Assembly (NCBI RefSeq): GCF_000160555.1
Contig: NZ_GG749279.1
Coordinates: 31,865 to 95,864, forward strand
Direction of reading: 5' to 3'
From: Centipeda noxia ATCC 43541
Lineage (GTDB): Bacteria; Bacillota; Negativicutes; Selenomonadales; Selenomonadaceae
Length of the DNA: 64,000 nucleotides
Part shown: one piece after another, positions 54,458 to 63,997 of the stretch
Numbering within the stretch: position 1 is the stretch's first letter
How the letters are laid out: each line of letters opens with the position of its first letter
The notes under the pieces: generated by a model
Database searches by the model: none
What the model was told of the DNA's origin: nothing
Seen by the model: only the letters and a program-made list of their open reading frames with translations
Translations under genes and position numbers: made by a program

Positions 54458-55270
54458 TTACAATATCTCCCGCAAAATCCACGGCACCAACGGCTCGCGG
54501 CAGGGCGGACCAATACGGTCTGCCGCCGCCTTTGCATCTGCGGAGGCATCTTCAGGTGCGATGCCGATATCTGCCATGCGCAACAGCCCAACATCGTTCT
54601 CATAGTCGCCGCAGGAGATGACGCGCCGCTTCGCATAGGCGGGCAGAGCGTGCAGAATCTCTGCCATTGTTCCCTTGCTCGTGCCGGGCGGAACGAACTC
54701 GAGATAGTTTGCCTCCGAGTAAAAGGATGTAGAGCATTGATCAATGCCCAGCTCTTTTGCCAATCGCTCGATAAAACTCAGGTTGATGGGAGCATCGCAG
54801 ATAAAGAATTTCAGCCATGTCTCGTCCTCTACTGCGCGCAGAGTCGTGTGGCTGACGTTGTAGAACTCGTCTTCCAGGCGCGGATCATCGTTCTCCTCGG
54901 GGCTGATGATATTGCACTGCTCCGCCGTATAGACTTCAACGCAGGCACGCGGAAACTGATAAAGAATACGTGCGGCGAATGTGCGCCAGAGATCCTCCTC
55001 AAGTGTGCGCGTTTCGAGCACCTGATTTGCCGCAATGTCTTTGAGCATTGCGCCGTTGAAGAAGATGCTCGGCGCATTGACGGTGATGCCCTCAAGGTAG
55101 GGGAGAGCAGCTTCCGGGGTGCGTCCCGTCGCAACGGCAAAAGCCCCTCCCGCCGCCGTAAACGCGTTCAGTGCCTGCAGATTTTCCTCGGAGATGCCCT
55201 CATAACGCGGGATGAGCGTACCGTCCAGATCGCTGATCAGGAGGATATCGTCGTATCGTTTTTTACTCAT
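54458..55270 (-). CDS. Cof-type HAD-IIB phosphatase
   Basis: HAD hydrolase acting on a small phosphorylated metabolite. Motif I ISDLDGTLIP (D14, D16), motif II TGRTPE, motif III Lys in SKGTMAEIL, motif IV CGDYENDVGLLRMA. The Cof-type cap lies between. 270 residues. The start overlaps the trpG stop by four bases (ATGA), so it is coupled to the Trp/Pab genes; whether it acts in that pathway is unknown. Confidence 0.9.
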   Translation of the reverse strand: MSKKRYDDILLISDLDGTLIPRYEGISEENLQALNAFTAAGGAFAVATGRTPEAALPYLEGITVNAPSIFFNGAMLKDIAANQVLETRTLEEDLWRTFAARILYQFPRACVEVYTAEQCNIISPEENDDPRLEDEFYNVSHTTLRAVEDETWLKFFICDAPINLSFIERLAKELGIDQCSTSFYSEANYLEFVPPGTSKGTMAEILHALPAYAKRRVISCGDYENDVGLLRMADIGIAPEDASADAKAAADRIGPPCREPLVPWILREIL

Positions 55271-55842
55271 AATGCCTCGATGTCCGTCAGATAGTTTGCC
55301 ATCATTGTTCTGCCCTCCGGAGTTAGGATCGACTCGGGGTGGAACTGTATTCCCTCAATGGGGAGCGTCTTGTGACGTACGCCCATGATCATGCCGTCAT
55401 CGAGTTCGCTCGTGATCTCAAGTACCTCCGGCAGGCTTTCGCGTTCAATGATAAGGGAATGATAGCGTGCGACCTGCGTATCGGAAGAGATATTGCGATA
55501 GAGACCTGTGCCGTGATGTCGAATAGGGGAGGCTTTGCCATGGACAATCTCATCTGTGCGAATAACTTTGCCGCCGAACACTTCGCCGATCGCCTGATGA
55601 CCAAGGCAAATGCCGAGAATCGGGAGCCTTCCGCCAAGTTCGCGTATGACCTCCTCTGTGATGCCCGCATCCTTCGGAAGACCGGGGCCGGGGGAGATGA
55701 TGATGCCCTTGTAATTCTTGGATCGAATTTCCTTGACGCTTGTCTTATCGTTGCGGATGACCTCGATCTCTGCGCCGAGGTTCCGCAGCATCTGGTAGAT
55801 GTTGTAGGTGAAGGAATCGTAGTTGTCAAGCAAAAGCAACAT
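55267..55842 (-). CDS. trpG: Anthranilate/aminodeoxychorismate synthase glutamine amidotransferase
   Basis: Supplies ammonia from glutamine to the partner synthase. Opens LLLLDNYDSFTYNIYQ; oxyanion loop SPGPGLPKDAG; nucleophile Cys in GICLGHQAIGE; His-Glu in IQFHPESILT. 191 residues. In Firmicutes one subunit often serves both TrpE and PabB. ATG 55842 follows GAGGAGGTGG and overlaps trpE. Confidence 0.93.
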   Translation of the reverse strand: MLLLLDNYDSFTYNIYQMLRNLGAEIEVIRNDKTSVKEIRSKNYKGIIISPGPGLPKDAGITEEVIRELGGRLPILGICLGHQAIGEVFGGKVIRTDEIVHGKASPIRHHGTGLYRNISSDTQVARYHSLIIERESLPEVLEITSELDDGMIMGVRHKTLPIEGIQFHPESILTPEGRTMMANYLTDIEAL

Positions 55843-57331
55843 CGTTTTCCACCTCCTCTACCACCTCGAAGAGAGCCTTTGCTTTTTGGAGGATCTCGAG
55901 ATATTCCTTCTCGGGCACAGAGTCCTTGACAATGCCCGCGCCGGACTGGATGATCGCTGTATCGTCATTTTCGATGCACATTGTACGCAGGGTGATGCAC
56001 ATGTCCATATTGCCTCGAAAATCCATATAACCCACTGTTCCGGCATAGAAACCGCGCGGCTCGGGTTCGAGCTCATGGATGATCTCCATCGCGCGCAGCT
56101 TTGGCGCGCCGCTGACAGTTCCCGCGGGAAAGGTTGCGCGCAGGACATCCATCGGTGCATAGGCGGGATCAATCGCGCCGACAACGCTGCTCACCATGTG
56201 GGAGACATGGGAGAACCGTTCTACTGCCATGAGTTTTGGAACGCGGACCGTACCGGGCACGCTGATGCGTCCGAGATCGTTGCGTGCAAGATCGACGAGC
56301 ATTGCATGCTCCGCACATTCCTTTGCATCGGCACGCAGGTCTGCCGCGAGTGCGGCATCCTCCTCGTCGGTCTTGCCCCGTTTGCGCGTCCCGGCGATGG
56401 GATAGGTATAGACGGTACCGCCGGAGACTTTGATCAGCATCTCGGGAGACGCGCCGACCAGCTTTACCGTGCCAAAGTTGTAGTAGAACATATAAGGCGA
56501 CGGGTTGACTTGGCGCAGGCGCCGATAGAAGAGGAATGCCGGGCGCGTGATCTTCTCGCGAAAGCGAAAAGACGGCACTGCCTGAAAGATATCGCCGGCA
56601 TAGATATGCTCTTTAACTCTTTGAATCACATTGAGAAAATCGGCCGGTGCTTTTCCATAGCGCGCCATAAAGTCCACGGGTGTCTTTCGTTTTGTCGCTG
56701 CCGCCGCGGGTACAGGGAAGGGGGCGGAAAGTCGTGTACGCATTGCGGTGAGGCGTTCCGCAATCATATCGTAGAGTTCGCTCGGATCGTCTCCTTCTTT
56801 GATATCCGCAAGATAGTGCAGCTGCGCACTATTTCGCAGAGCATCGTAGACGACGAGATAGCGGCACATCATGAACTGCCCGAGCAGCTGCTCGCTGTCG
56901 AGTTCAACGCCGCGCACACGGTCGAATGTCGCTGCCGTCTCATAGGAAAAATAGCCCGCAAGTCCGCCGTGTACAAGCGGGAGAGACTCTCTGCCCGCTG
57001 CATCGGCAGGAATAAAACGGGCTGCATATGTTTTCATCGTTTCATGCGGCGCGCCGGCGATGCTCTTCATGAGACCGTTCTCGTTGATGAGCAGTTTGTC
57101 TGCAAATACCTGCACACGCACAAACGGCTCGCCTCCGATGAACGAGTAACGGCCGAACTGCTGTTGGGTCGTGTCGACGGACTCCATAATGTAGCCCTTT
57201 TTGTCGCCGACGAGCTTGTAGTAGATAGAGACGGGAGTATCGAGATCCATCGTCAGCTCAGTGGAGACTGTGATCAGATTTGCAGTCTTTGCAGACGCAA
57301 TAAATGTTTCTTTCGTCGGCGTAAACTTCAT
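55826..57331 (-). CDS. trpE: Anthranilate synthase component I
   Basis: 501 residues, chorismate-utilising enzyme. The N-terminal ELTMDLDTPVSIYYKL and MESVDTTQQQFGRYSFIG are TrpE-like (tryptophan feedback site around the LLES-type motif). The catalytic C-terminal half has GDIFQAVPSFRF, PIAGTRKRGKT, HAMLVDLARND and TVSGAPKLRAMEII. The other trp genes are absent here, so a PabB role is not fully excluded. No T-box or trp leader is seen; upstream lies a small ORF that overlaps the start by four bases. Confidence 0.88.
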   Translation of the reverse strand: MKFTPTKETFIASAKTANLITVSTELTMDLDTPVSIYYKLVGDKKGYIMESVDTTQQQFGRYSFIGGEPFVRVQVFADKLLINENGLMKSIAGAPHETMKTYAARFIPADAAGRESLPLVHGGLAGYFSYETAATFDRVRGVELDSEQLLGQFMMCRYLVVYDALRNSAQLHYLADIKEGDDPSELYDMIAERLTAMRTRLSAPFPVPAAAATKRKTPVDFMARYGKAPADFLNVIQRVKEHIYAGDIFQAVPSFRFREKITRPAFLFYRRLRQVNPSPYMFYYNFGTVKLVGASPEMLIKVSGGTVYTYPIAGTRKRGKTDEEDAALAADLRADAKECAEHAMLVDLARNDLGRISVPGTVRVPKLMAVERFSHVSHMVSSVVGAIDPAYAPMDVLRATFPAGTVSGAPKLRAMEIIHELEPEPRGFYAGTVGYMDFRGNMDMCITLRTMCIENDDTAIIQSGAGIVKDSVPEKEYLEILQKAKALFEVVEEVENDVAFA

Positions 57332-57633
57332 CCGTTGATCTCCATGACGACGTCGCGTTCGTTCCGGCCGAGGATCCAGCCGAGGACTTTGAGCTCTGCG
57401 TAGAGCATCTGCTGCTGCTCGCGGTTGTTCTCGCGGCTGAGTTTCAGCTGCTTATACTGCTGGCGGCCGAGATTATAGCGCGCAAGAATCTCCGCCTCGC
57501 TGCGCATCCTGTGCCGTGCATCTGCATGCATGCGCACGAGTTCCTCCACTTCAGCTTCGCCATAGGCAGGGGGCTTCGGCGGCGCTGCCATCTGTCTTAC
57601 GAGATCGGTAATCTCGCGATCATTCATGGTCAT
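57328..57633 (-). CDS. Small charged helical protein of unknown function
   Basis: 101 residues, not recognised. Rich in R, E and Q with heptad-like helices (LVRMHADARHRMRSEAEILARYN, NREQQQMLYAELKVLG). No membrane segment. AAAGGGAG precedes the ATG and its stop overlaps trpE (ATGA), arguing that it is translated. Confidence 0.6.
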   Translation of the reverse strand: MTMNDREITDLVRQMAAPPKPPAYGEAEVEELVRMHADARHRMRSEAEILARYNLGRQQYKQLKLSRENNREQQQMLYAELKVLGWILGRNERDVVMEING

Positions 57634-57675
57634 GGGTATCTCCCTTTCTAGAATAGAGATGCGGCCGCAGAGGAT

Positions 57676-58908
57676 TTACTGCGCCTTTGCGCCGCGTTCT
57701 TCCAAATATTGTATCATTGCATTCGCAACATGTTTTGCATCCTTGACGACCTGTACGACATTCCACGGGCCGAGCACGACATCGCCCGCCGAAAATACGC
57801 CGTCACGTCCGGTCATGCCGTTCTCATCGACCTTGACCAGACCTTTCTCGGTAAGTTCAATGCCCGTTGTCGTACGCGCAATCTTATCTTTTGCTGCCTG
57901 ACTTGCAGCGATGACCGTGCTGTCTGCGGGGATGAGATAGGGCTCGCCCTCGCTGATGAGGTTCTGGTTCTCATCAAAGACACGGTCATACATCATCGGC
58001 CCTTCGGGCGTGACGGAGTGAATGCCCTTTGCGTACTCGATCTCACAGCCGTCCATGAGCGCGTACTCAAGTTCGCGCTCGCTTGCGGAGATTCCGTTGC
58101 GGCGGGCATATATGGTGACGTAACGGCTGCCCTTGCGAATCGCCGTGCGTGCGACATCCATTGCAGAATTGCCCGAGCCGATGACGGCGACGCGGTCGCC
58201 GAGGCGATAGACATCAGGATTTTGGAGATAGTTTACGGCGTAGTGGCAGTTGCCGAGCGTTTCGCCGTGAATATCGAGGCTCTTGGCCCGCCATGCGCCC
58301 GTCCCCATAAAAATCGCTTCATAACCGTCACGGAAGAGATCATCTATACTGAGCGCGCCGCCGATGGTCGTGTTCGGACGGATATGAATGCCGATCGTGC
58401 GGAGCTTTTCTGCGTAGCGGTCAATGGTTGAAGGCGGGAGACGAAAATCGGGAATACCGTAACGGAGCATGCCGCCGATCTTTTGCATGCGCTCGAAAAT
58501 AGTGACGCCGTAGCCTTCCTGCGCGAGTTTGACTGCGACAACAATACCTGCAGGGCCCGCGCCGATCACAGCAACGTTATGCCCGTTGTAGGACTTGCGC
58601 GTGAGGACGAGCTTGTCGAGATAAGTATCGGAGATATAGTGTTCAATGCTTGAGATCTGGATCGGTGCGCCGCGCCGTCCCTGTATGCAGTTGCCCTCGC
58701 ACTGTGCATCGTGGTCGCAGACGAGCGAGCAGAAAACGCTCATCGGATTGTTGTCGTAGAGCATGGCGCCCGCCTCGTTGATCCTGCCGTCGAGGAAGAG
58801 GCGGATCATCTCGGGCACGTTGGTTTGCACAGGGCAGCCCTTGATTCGGCACAGGGGCTTTTTGCACTGGAGACAGCGCCGCGCCTCATTGATAACGTGA
58901 ATAGCCAT
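57676..58908 (-). CDS. GltD-like NAD(P)H oxidoreductase (glutamate synthase small-subunit family)
   Basis: 410 residues. N-terminal [4Fe-4S] Cys sets CLQCKKPLC...GCP and CSLVCDHDAQCEGNC, then FAD motif AVIGAGPAGIVVAVKLAQEG with ERMQKIGGMLRYGIPDFRLP, NADPH motif AVIGSGNSAMDVARTA, and the FAD-contacting FSAGDVVLGPWNVVQVV. No glutamate synthase large subunit is nearby, so it may serve another partner (for example a NfnB/SudA-like or stand-alone electron-transfer role). The promoter is on the minus strand at 58965-58993. Confidence 0.88.
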   Translation of the reverse strand: MAIHVINEARRCLQCKKPLCRIKGCPVQTNVPEMIRLFLDGRINEAGAMLYDNNPMSVFCSLVCDHDAQCEGNCIQGRRGAPIQISSIEHYISDTYLDKLVLTRKSYNGHNVAVIGAGPAGIVVAVKLAQEGYGVTIFERMQKIGGMLRYGIPDFRLPPSTIDRYAEKLRTIGIHIRPNTTIGGALSIDDLFRDGYEAIFMGTGAWRAKSLDIHGETLGNCHYAVNYLQNPDVYRLGDRVAVIGSGNSAMDVARTAIRKGSRYVTIYARRNGISASERELEYALMDGCEIEYAKGIHSVTPEGPMMYDRVFDENQNLISEGEPYLIPADSTVIAASQAAKDKIARTTTGIELTEKGLVKVDENGMTGRDGVFSAGDVVLGPWNVVQVVKDAKHVANAMIQYLEERGAKAQ

Positions 58909-58964
58909 AGTAAATGGCTCCTTTCGTTTCGTTTGCTTCTTAAAATATTGTATACACAGAGATT

Positions 58965-58993
58965 ATTATAACACACTTCGCTCGGCCTGTCAT
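58965..58993 (-). promoter_or_regulatory. Promoter of the GltD-like gene
   Basis: On the minus strand, ATGACA, a 17-base spacer, then TATAAT, about 57 bases before the ATG. Confidence 0.65.
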
Positions 58994-59331
58994 AGGAAGT
59001 GCAAAAGAAAAAGCCATTGTTTGCGCATGACTTTGCTCATAATGCTTCACGCGTGATTTTCTGTTGGCAGCTTCTTATTTAAAGAGCTGCATGAACAAAG
59101 CTCTGACAGTTTCCGTTTTACGATCGACAATAATTTGAGGGACAAAAAGAGATCTCATATTTAAAATAAAAGTTCATATGAATAGAAAAAATGAAAATAA
59201 AAAGAAGAGAAATATAATCAATATGTAAATTTAAATAAAAAAAGCTTGTCCACATTGAAGATATGTGATAATGTTGATATTATCCATTATAAGGGAATAG
59301 AAATATGGGTTTTGGAAAGGAGCGCAATCAT
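58994..59331. other. AT-rich divergent intergenic region
   Basis: About 340 bases between the divergent GltD-like and chemoreceptor genes. I see no gene. A weak sigma-70-like TTGTCC ... GATAAT lies about 59250-59276, 55 bases before the chemoreceptor start. A hairpin-like AAGAGCTGC...AAAGCTCT patch lies near 59080-59112. Confidence 0.45.
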
Positions 59332-61338
59332 ATGCAGTTTAAATCCATTCGGACGAAACTTCTCGCATCTGTATTGCCGGTCATGCTGGTAGGTTTTCTT
59401 GTTTTCTTTGCTGTGAGTTATAACATGGCGAGCAACATGCTGGTGGAAGATGCAGATACCATTGGCAAGGGCGTCGGAAAGCAGGCGGCAGTACAAATAC
59501 AGCGTGTCTTTGAAACGAATCGGGTTCACCTCGATATTATGGCGCGCAATGAGGCGATTCTGCATGGGGATCATGCAGCGAAACTCGCTGAGTTGCGGCA
59601 AGTGAAGCAGAATACAGACGTATTCTCAAACATTACCTATTTGGATGTCAACGGCGTTGGATTTGATTCAGACGACAATGCCGGAGATCGTTCGGATCGT
59701 GACTACTTCAAGAAGGTTGTGCAGACAAAGAAGACAGTCGTCTCTGAACCGATCATTTCTGCGGTCACCGGAAAAGTTGTTGCCGTTATCGCCGTTCCTG
59801 TGTTGGAAAACGGTGCTCTTACCGGTGTTGTGACCGGTACGATCGGACTCTCGCTTTTTGATGATACCCTGGCAAAGCTGTCGACATACCGTACGGGACA
59901 GCTTGTCGTTCTGGATGAGACGGGACTTGCCATCATTCATCCGAACGAGCCTGCGCAGGTCGGTAAGCTCGACTTCAGCAAGGAAGTGTCGAGCGTCAAG
60001 ATATCGATGAGCCTGGTGGATGCGTTCAAGTCCGTTATTGACAAGGACGAGCCTGCGATCGCACACTATGAGCGCGAGTCCGGCGAGGGGATGACGGGCA
60101 TTCTCGTGCCAATTCATCTCGACGGACGTCGCTGGGTCGTCATGTCGGAAGTATCTGACAGCGAAATCTTTGAAGATGCACATAACCTGCTGCTTGTTCT
60201 GGCAGGTCTGACCATCGTTATCCTGCTCATCATCTCGGCGATCATTTTCTACATCTCGAACAGCTTTGCGGCAAATATCCAGAAAGCAGTTCGTGTCTGT
60301 GAGATTATCAACAGCGGAGATCTGCGTGATCGGCCAAAGACAATTACCTCACAGGATGAGTTGGGACAGCTCTCGGATGGTCTCATCCAGATGCGCCAGA
60401 CACTCAATAAGCTGATTAAGGCCATTCAGTCGAATGCAACAGAACTTTCAACATCGGCAGAGGGACTGACGGAAGCATCGCAGCAGTCGGCAGAGGCGTC
60501 GAATCACGTCGCTATGTCGATCACGGAGATCGCTGAAGGCGTGGAGCGTCAGTCTGAGGCATCGAGTTCGGTTGCCAATGCCGCAGCGTCCATTTCCACA
60601 CATGCGGCAGATATGTCGAACCAGGCAGGTGTGGTTGCGGATGTCACGAATAATACCGTAGACCGTGTCCACGAGGGACGTCGCTCCATCGACGAGGTCG
60701 TAAACTACATGGAGCAGATTAAGACAGGATCGGAGACGGTTGATGCGGCGATCTCGGCGCTCGGCAAGAGTTCGGAGGAGATCAGCCACAGCGTCGAGGT
60801 CATTGGCAGCATCGCGGAGCAGACGAACCTGCTCGCGCTGAATGCGGCGATTGAGGCAGCACGTGCGGGAGAGCATGGACGCGGGTTTGCCGTTGTTGCC
60901 GAAGAGGTTCGCAAGCTCGCGGAAGAATCAGGCGAGTTCTCGAAGAAGATCTCCGAGACCATGCAGTCGGTACAGGCTGATATGGTGCGTGCCGTTGAGG
61001 CAGGAAAGCGCGGCAGCGAGTATGTCGGGCACGGCCTCGAATCGGTTCGCACGGCAGATGATGTGTTCCAGTCCATCTCGGCGGCAATTCAGCAGCTTGG
61101 CGATGGGGTAAAGGGAATTACGGCCGGTATTCAGGAGATGGAGTCTGAGACGCAGACGGTCCGTGCACAGATCGAGGAGATTCAGAAGGTCAGCACGGGG
61201 AATGCGGACAGCGCTCAGAATGTGTCTGCTGCGACCGAGGAGCAGTCCGCTTCGATGGAGGAGATTGCTGCGGCAACGCGTCGTCTCTCGAACCTTGCGG
61301 ACGAACTTGCGGAAGAGACAAAGAAGTTCAAGCTTTAA
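59332..61338 (+). CDS. Methyl-accepting chemotaxis protein with Cache sensor
   Basis: 668 residues. TM1 [19 protein letters not shown] (about 9-30), an extracytoplasmic double Cache domain (about 31-280; [22 protein letters not shown] is typical), TM2 ([22 protein letters not shown], about 283-305), HAMP, then the signalling hairpin with tip [38 protein letters not shown]. It senses a small ligand outside the cell and signals through CheA. ATG 59332 follows GGAAAGGAG; ATG 59305 is an in-frame alternative. No che genes are adjacent. Confidence 0.94.
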   Translation: MQFKSIRTKLLASVLPVMLVGFLVFFAVSYNMASNMLVEDADTIGKGVGKQAAVQIQRVFETNRVHLDIMARNEAILHGDHAAKLAELRQVKQNTDVFSNITYLDVNGVGFDSDDNAGDRSDRDYFKKVVQTKKTVVSEPIISAVTGKVVAVIAVPVLENGALTGVVTGTIGLSLFDDTLAKLSTYRTGQLVVLDETGLAIIHPNEPAQVGKLDFSKEVSSVKISMSLVDAFKSVIDKDEPAIAHYERESGEGMTGILVPIHLDGRRWVVMSEVSDSEIFEDAHNLLLVLAGLTIVILLIISAIIFYISNSFAANIQKAVRVCEIINSGDLRDRPKTITSQDELGQLSDGLIQMRQTLNKLIKAIQSNATELSTSAEGLTEASQQSAEASNHVAMSITEIAEGVERQSEASSSVANAAASISTHAADMSNQAGVVADVTNNTVDRVHEGRRSIDEVVNYMEQIKTGSETVDAAISALGKSSEEISHSVEVIGSIAEQTNLLALNAAIEAARAGEHGRGFAVVAEEVRKLAEESGEFSKKISETMQSVQADMVRAVEAGKRGSEYVGHGLESVRTADDVFQSISAAIQQLGDGVKGITAGIQEMESETQTVRAQIEEIQKVSTGNADSAQNVSAATEEQSASMEEIAAATRRLSNLADELAEETKKFKL

Positions 61339-61360
61339 ACCAAATCCAAAATACAAGGAA

Positions 61361-61388
61361 GGGTCGCTGCTCTTGCAGCGGCCCTTTT
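61361..61388 (+). terminator. Terminator after the chemoreceptor gene
   Basis: GGGTCGCTGC / GCAGCGGCCC stem (one G-T pair), then T4. Confidence 0.78.
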
Positions 61389-61425
61389 ACTGTTGTATGA
61401 TAGAGATATATAAGGAGGCGTTGTC

Positions 61426-62625
61426 ATGGGAAAAGCGATGATCATTGGCGCGGGCGGTGTTGCAAGCGTTGCCGTACATAAATGCTGCCAGAATCCGGAG
61501 GTATTTGAGGAAATTCTCATCGCCTCGCGCACGAAGTCGAAATGTGATGCGCTGAAGGAGAAGCTGGACGGAGGAAAGACAAAGATTCGGACCGCTGCCG
61601 TGGATGCCGACGACGTGCCGGCGCTGACAGCGCTTATCCGCGACTTTCAGCCGGAGGTCGTGCTCAACCTAGCTCTCCCGTATCAGGATCTGCATATTAT
61701 GGATGCATGTCTTGCGGCAGGAGCACACTATGTGGACACGGCGAATTACGAGCCGGAGGATACGGCAAAATTTGAATACAGCTGGCAGTGGGCGTATGCG
61801 GACCGCTTTCGTGAGGCGGGGCTGACGGCGCTCCTCGGCTCGGGCTTTGATCCGGGCGTAACGGGAGTGTTCAGTGCATATGCAATGAAGCATGAGTTTG
61901 ATGAGATCAACTATATCGATATCCTCGACTGCAACGGCGGCGACCACGGCTATGCCTTTGCGACGAACTTCAACCCCGAGATCAATATCCGCGAGGTCTC
62001 AGCGAAGGGGAGCTATTGGGAGAACGGCGCATGGGTCGAGACGGAGCCGATGGAGATCAAACGCGTCTATGATTTCGCTGAGGTCGGGCCGAAGGATATG
62101 TATCTCCTGCATCATGAAGAACTTGAATCGCTGGCAAAGAATATCAAAGGAATCAAGCGTATTCGCTTCTTTATGACGTTCGGCGAGAGTTATCTGACCC
62201 ATCTGCGATGCTTGGAGAATGTCGGTATGACCTCGATTGAGCCGATTGATTTCGAGGGACATAAGATCATTCCGCTGCAGTTTCTCAAGGCAGTTCTGCC
62301 GGATCCGGCGAGCCTGGGTCCGCGCACAAAGGGCAAGACGAACATCGGCTGCATCTTCCGCGGGAAGAAGGACGGAAAGGATAAGACTTACTACCTCTAT
62401 AATGTCTGCGATCATGAGGAATGCTACGCTGAGGTCGGTTCGCAGGCAGTTGCCTATACGACGGGCGTGCCGGCGATGATCGGTGCGATGATGGTGATGA
62501 CGGGGAAATGGCGTCGACCCGGCGTGTTCAATGTTGAGGAATTCGATCCGGATCCGTTTATGGATGCTCTGAACATTTGGGGCCTTCCGTGGCAGGAGAA
62601 CCGTGCTCCGGTGCTGGTAGACTGA
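61426..62625 (+). CDS. Carboxynorspermidine synthase (saccharopine dehydrogenase family)
   Basis: Reductive condensation of aspartate semialdehyde with a diamine to carboxy(nor)spermidine, NADPH-dependent. Rossmann opening AMIIGAGGVASVAVHK, then LNLALPYQDLHIMDACLAAGAHYVDTANYE and GSGFDPGVTGVFSAYA, all typical of the CANSDH group. 399 residues. The stop overlaps the decarboxylase start (TGATG), which fixes the pathway. Confidence 0.92.
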   Translation: MGKAMIIGAGGVASVAVHKCCQNPEVFEEILIASRTKSKCDALKEKLDGGKTKIRTAAVDADDVPALTALIRDFQPEVVLNLALPYQDLHIMDACLAAGAHYVDTANYEPEDTAKFEYSWQWAYADRFREAGLTALLGSGFDPGVTGVFSAYAMKHEFDEINYIDILDCNGGDHGYAFATNFNPEINIREVSAKGSYWENGAWVETEPMEIKRVYDFAEVGPKDMYLLHHEELESLAKNIKGIKRIRFFMTFGESYLTHLRCLENVGMTSIEPIDFEGHKIIPLQFLKAVLPDPASLGPRTKGKTNIGCIFRGKKDGKDKTYYLYNVCDHEECYAEVGSQAVAYTTGVPAMIGAMMVMTGKWRRPGVFNVEEFDPDPFMDALNIWGLPWQENRAPVLVD

Positions 62626-63770
62626 TGGCACTGCAAGCGGAATTGGAATGGCGGGCGGAGTGGAACGAGGTCCCGACCCCCTCCTATCTCGTCTACGAAG
62701 AGCTCCTTGAGAAGAATCTCAAAATTCTTGCCGGGATCGCAGAAGATACGGGAGCAAAGGTGCTTCTCGCTCAGAAGTGTTTCTCCATGTACCATTACTA
62801 TCCGCTGATCGGGAAGTATCTCTCCGGGACAACGGCGAGCGGCATCTATGAGGCGCGTCTCTCTCAGGAGGAAATGGGCAAGGAGAATCACGTCTTTAAG
62901 CCTGCCTACGATGCGGAGGAGATCCGTCAGCTTGCGCAGATCTGCGACCACATCATCTTCAATTCGTTCGCTCAGTGGGCGCGCTTTGGCAGAGCAGCCC
63001 GTGCACAGGGAGCGTCCTGCGGCATCCGCATCAATCCCGAATGCTCGACCCAGGAGCACGCAATCTATGACCCCTGTGCCCCCGGCTCGCGGCTGGGCGT
63101 AAAGCTTGCAGACTTTCGCGAAGACCTGCTCGAGGGAATCGAAGGACTGCACTTTCATACGCTCTGTGAGCAGGGAGCGGATGCTCTTGAGGTGACACTC
63201 GCGGCAGTGGAGGAGAAGTTCGGCAAATATCTTCACGGGATGAAATGGCTGAACTTCGGGGGCGGGCATCATATAACGCGTGAGGACTATGATATCCCTC
63301 TGCTCAAGAAACTGATCCGCCATGTGCAGGAGACCTATGATACTGCAGTCTATCTTGAGCCGGGGGAAGCGGCCGCGTTGAATGCAGGGGTGCTCGTTGC
63401 CGAAGTGCTCGAGGTACAGACGGGCGGCAACGTTATCCTCAACACTTCGGCAACCTGCCATATGCCCGATGTGATCGAGATGCCTTATCGCCCTCCTGTC
63501 GTCCATGCGGGGGAAGCAGGAGAGAAGACCCACACCTACACGTTTGCCGGACCAACCTGCCTTGCGGGAGATACGATCGGTACGTATTCGTTTGATACGC
63601 CGCTCAGTGTCGGCGATCGTGTGGTATTCGGCGATATGGCGATCTATACGATGGTGAAGAACAATACCTTCAACGGCATGCCTCTGCCGAATATCATCGC
63701 TGTTTCTCCAAGCGGTGCGTGGGAAATTGTACGTGCATTCAGCTATGATGATTTTAAGATGCGGCTTTGA
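62625..63770 (+). CDS. nspC: Carboxynorspermidine decarboxylase
   Basis: PLP enzyme of the alanine-racemase fold that decarboxylates carboxy(nor)spermidine to (nor)spermidine. PLP Lys is K51 in LLAQKCFSMY. LNFGGGHHITREDYD and YLEPGEAA bind the phosphate. The partner-subunit Cys-containing stretch GPTCLAGD and Tyr near the C-terminus complete the site. 381 residues. It is coupled to the synthase; together they form an S-adenosylmethionine-free polyamine route. Confidence 0.94.
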   Translation: MALQAELEWRAEWNEVPTPSYLVYEELLEKNLKILAGIAEDTGAKVLLAQKCFSMYHYYPLIGKYLSGTTASGIYEARLSQEEMGKENHVFKPAYDAEEIRQLAQICDHIIFNSFAQWARFGRAARAQGASCGIRINPECSTQEHAIYDPCAPGSRLGVKLADFREDLLEGIEGLHFHTLCEQGADALEVTLAAVEEKFGKYLHGMKWLNFGGGHHITREDYDIPLLKKLIRHVQETYDTAVYLEPGEAAALNAGVLVAEVLEVQTGGNVILNTSATCHMPDVIEMPYRPPVVHAGEAGEKTHTYTFAGPTCLAGDTIGTYSFDTPLSVGDRVVFGDMAIYTMVKNNTFNGMPLPNIIAVSPSGAWEIVRAFSYDDFKMRL

Positions 63771-63780
63771 ATAAAAGGAA

Positions 63781-63808
63781 GGATCGCAGATTTTGCGGTT
63801 CTTTTCTT
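63781..63808 (+). terminator. Weak terminator after nspC
   Basis: GATCGCA / TGCGGTTC stem with G-T pairs and a T-rich tail. Confidence 0.5.
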
Positions 63809-63898
63809 TTGCACTGAGGAATCAACAAAATCTACTGCAGGTTAATTTATGTTTATCTTGTAGGTGCCGTATCGTGTGGATAGAAAGGAGCGAATGCG

Positions 63899-63997
63899 AT
63901 GCAAAGGGATGCGAAAGCGGCGATAAGCCGCAGAAGTTTTCTCAAAGGAGGGGGATGTGCCCCTCCTGTCACGGTGTTGCCGAGATCAAGAAGGTAA
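63899..63997 (+). pseudogene. Short ORF with twin-arginine motif, possibly frameshifted start of a larger gene
   Basis: AAAGGAG lies eight bases before ATG 63899. The frame encodes MQRDAKAAISRRSFLKGGG, a good twin-arginine (SRRxFLK) signal, but then lacks the hydrophobic core and stops at TAA 63995-63997. A +2 frame opening at ATG 63955 reads MCPSCHGVAEIKKVT to the window end and contains a CxxCH haem motif. The junction lies in a GGAGGGG/CCCCTCC hairpin. Either a Tat-exported protein is frameshifted, or the two frames are separate. Confidence 0.45.

Noticed and set aside
55823..57403. A 526-codon plus-strand frame opposite trpE
   Set aside because: Shadow of trpE and trpG; motifs are only found in the minus-strand reading.
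57634..57675. trp leader or T-box before trpE
   Set aside because: The gap is only about 40 bases and holds no structure of this kind.
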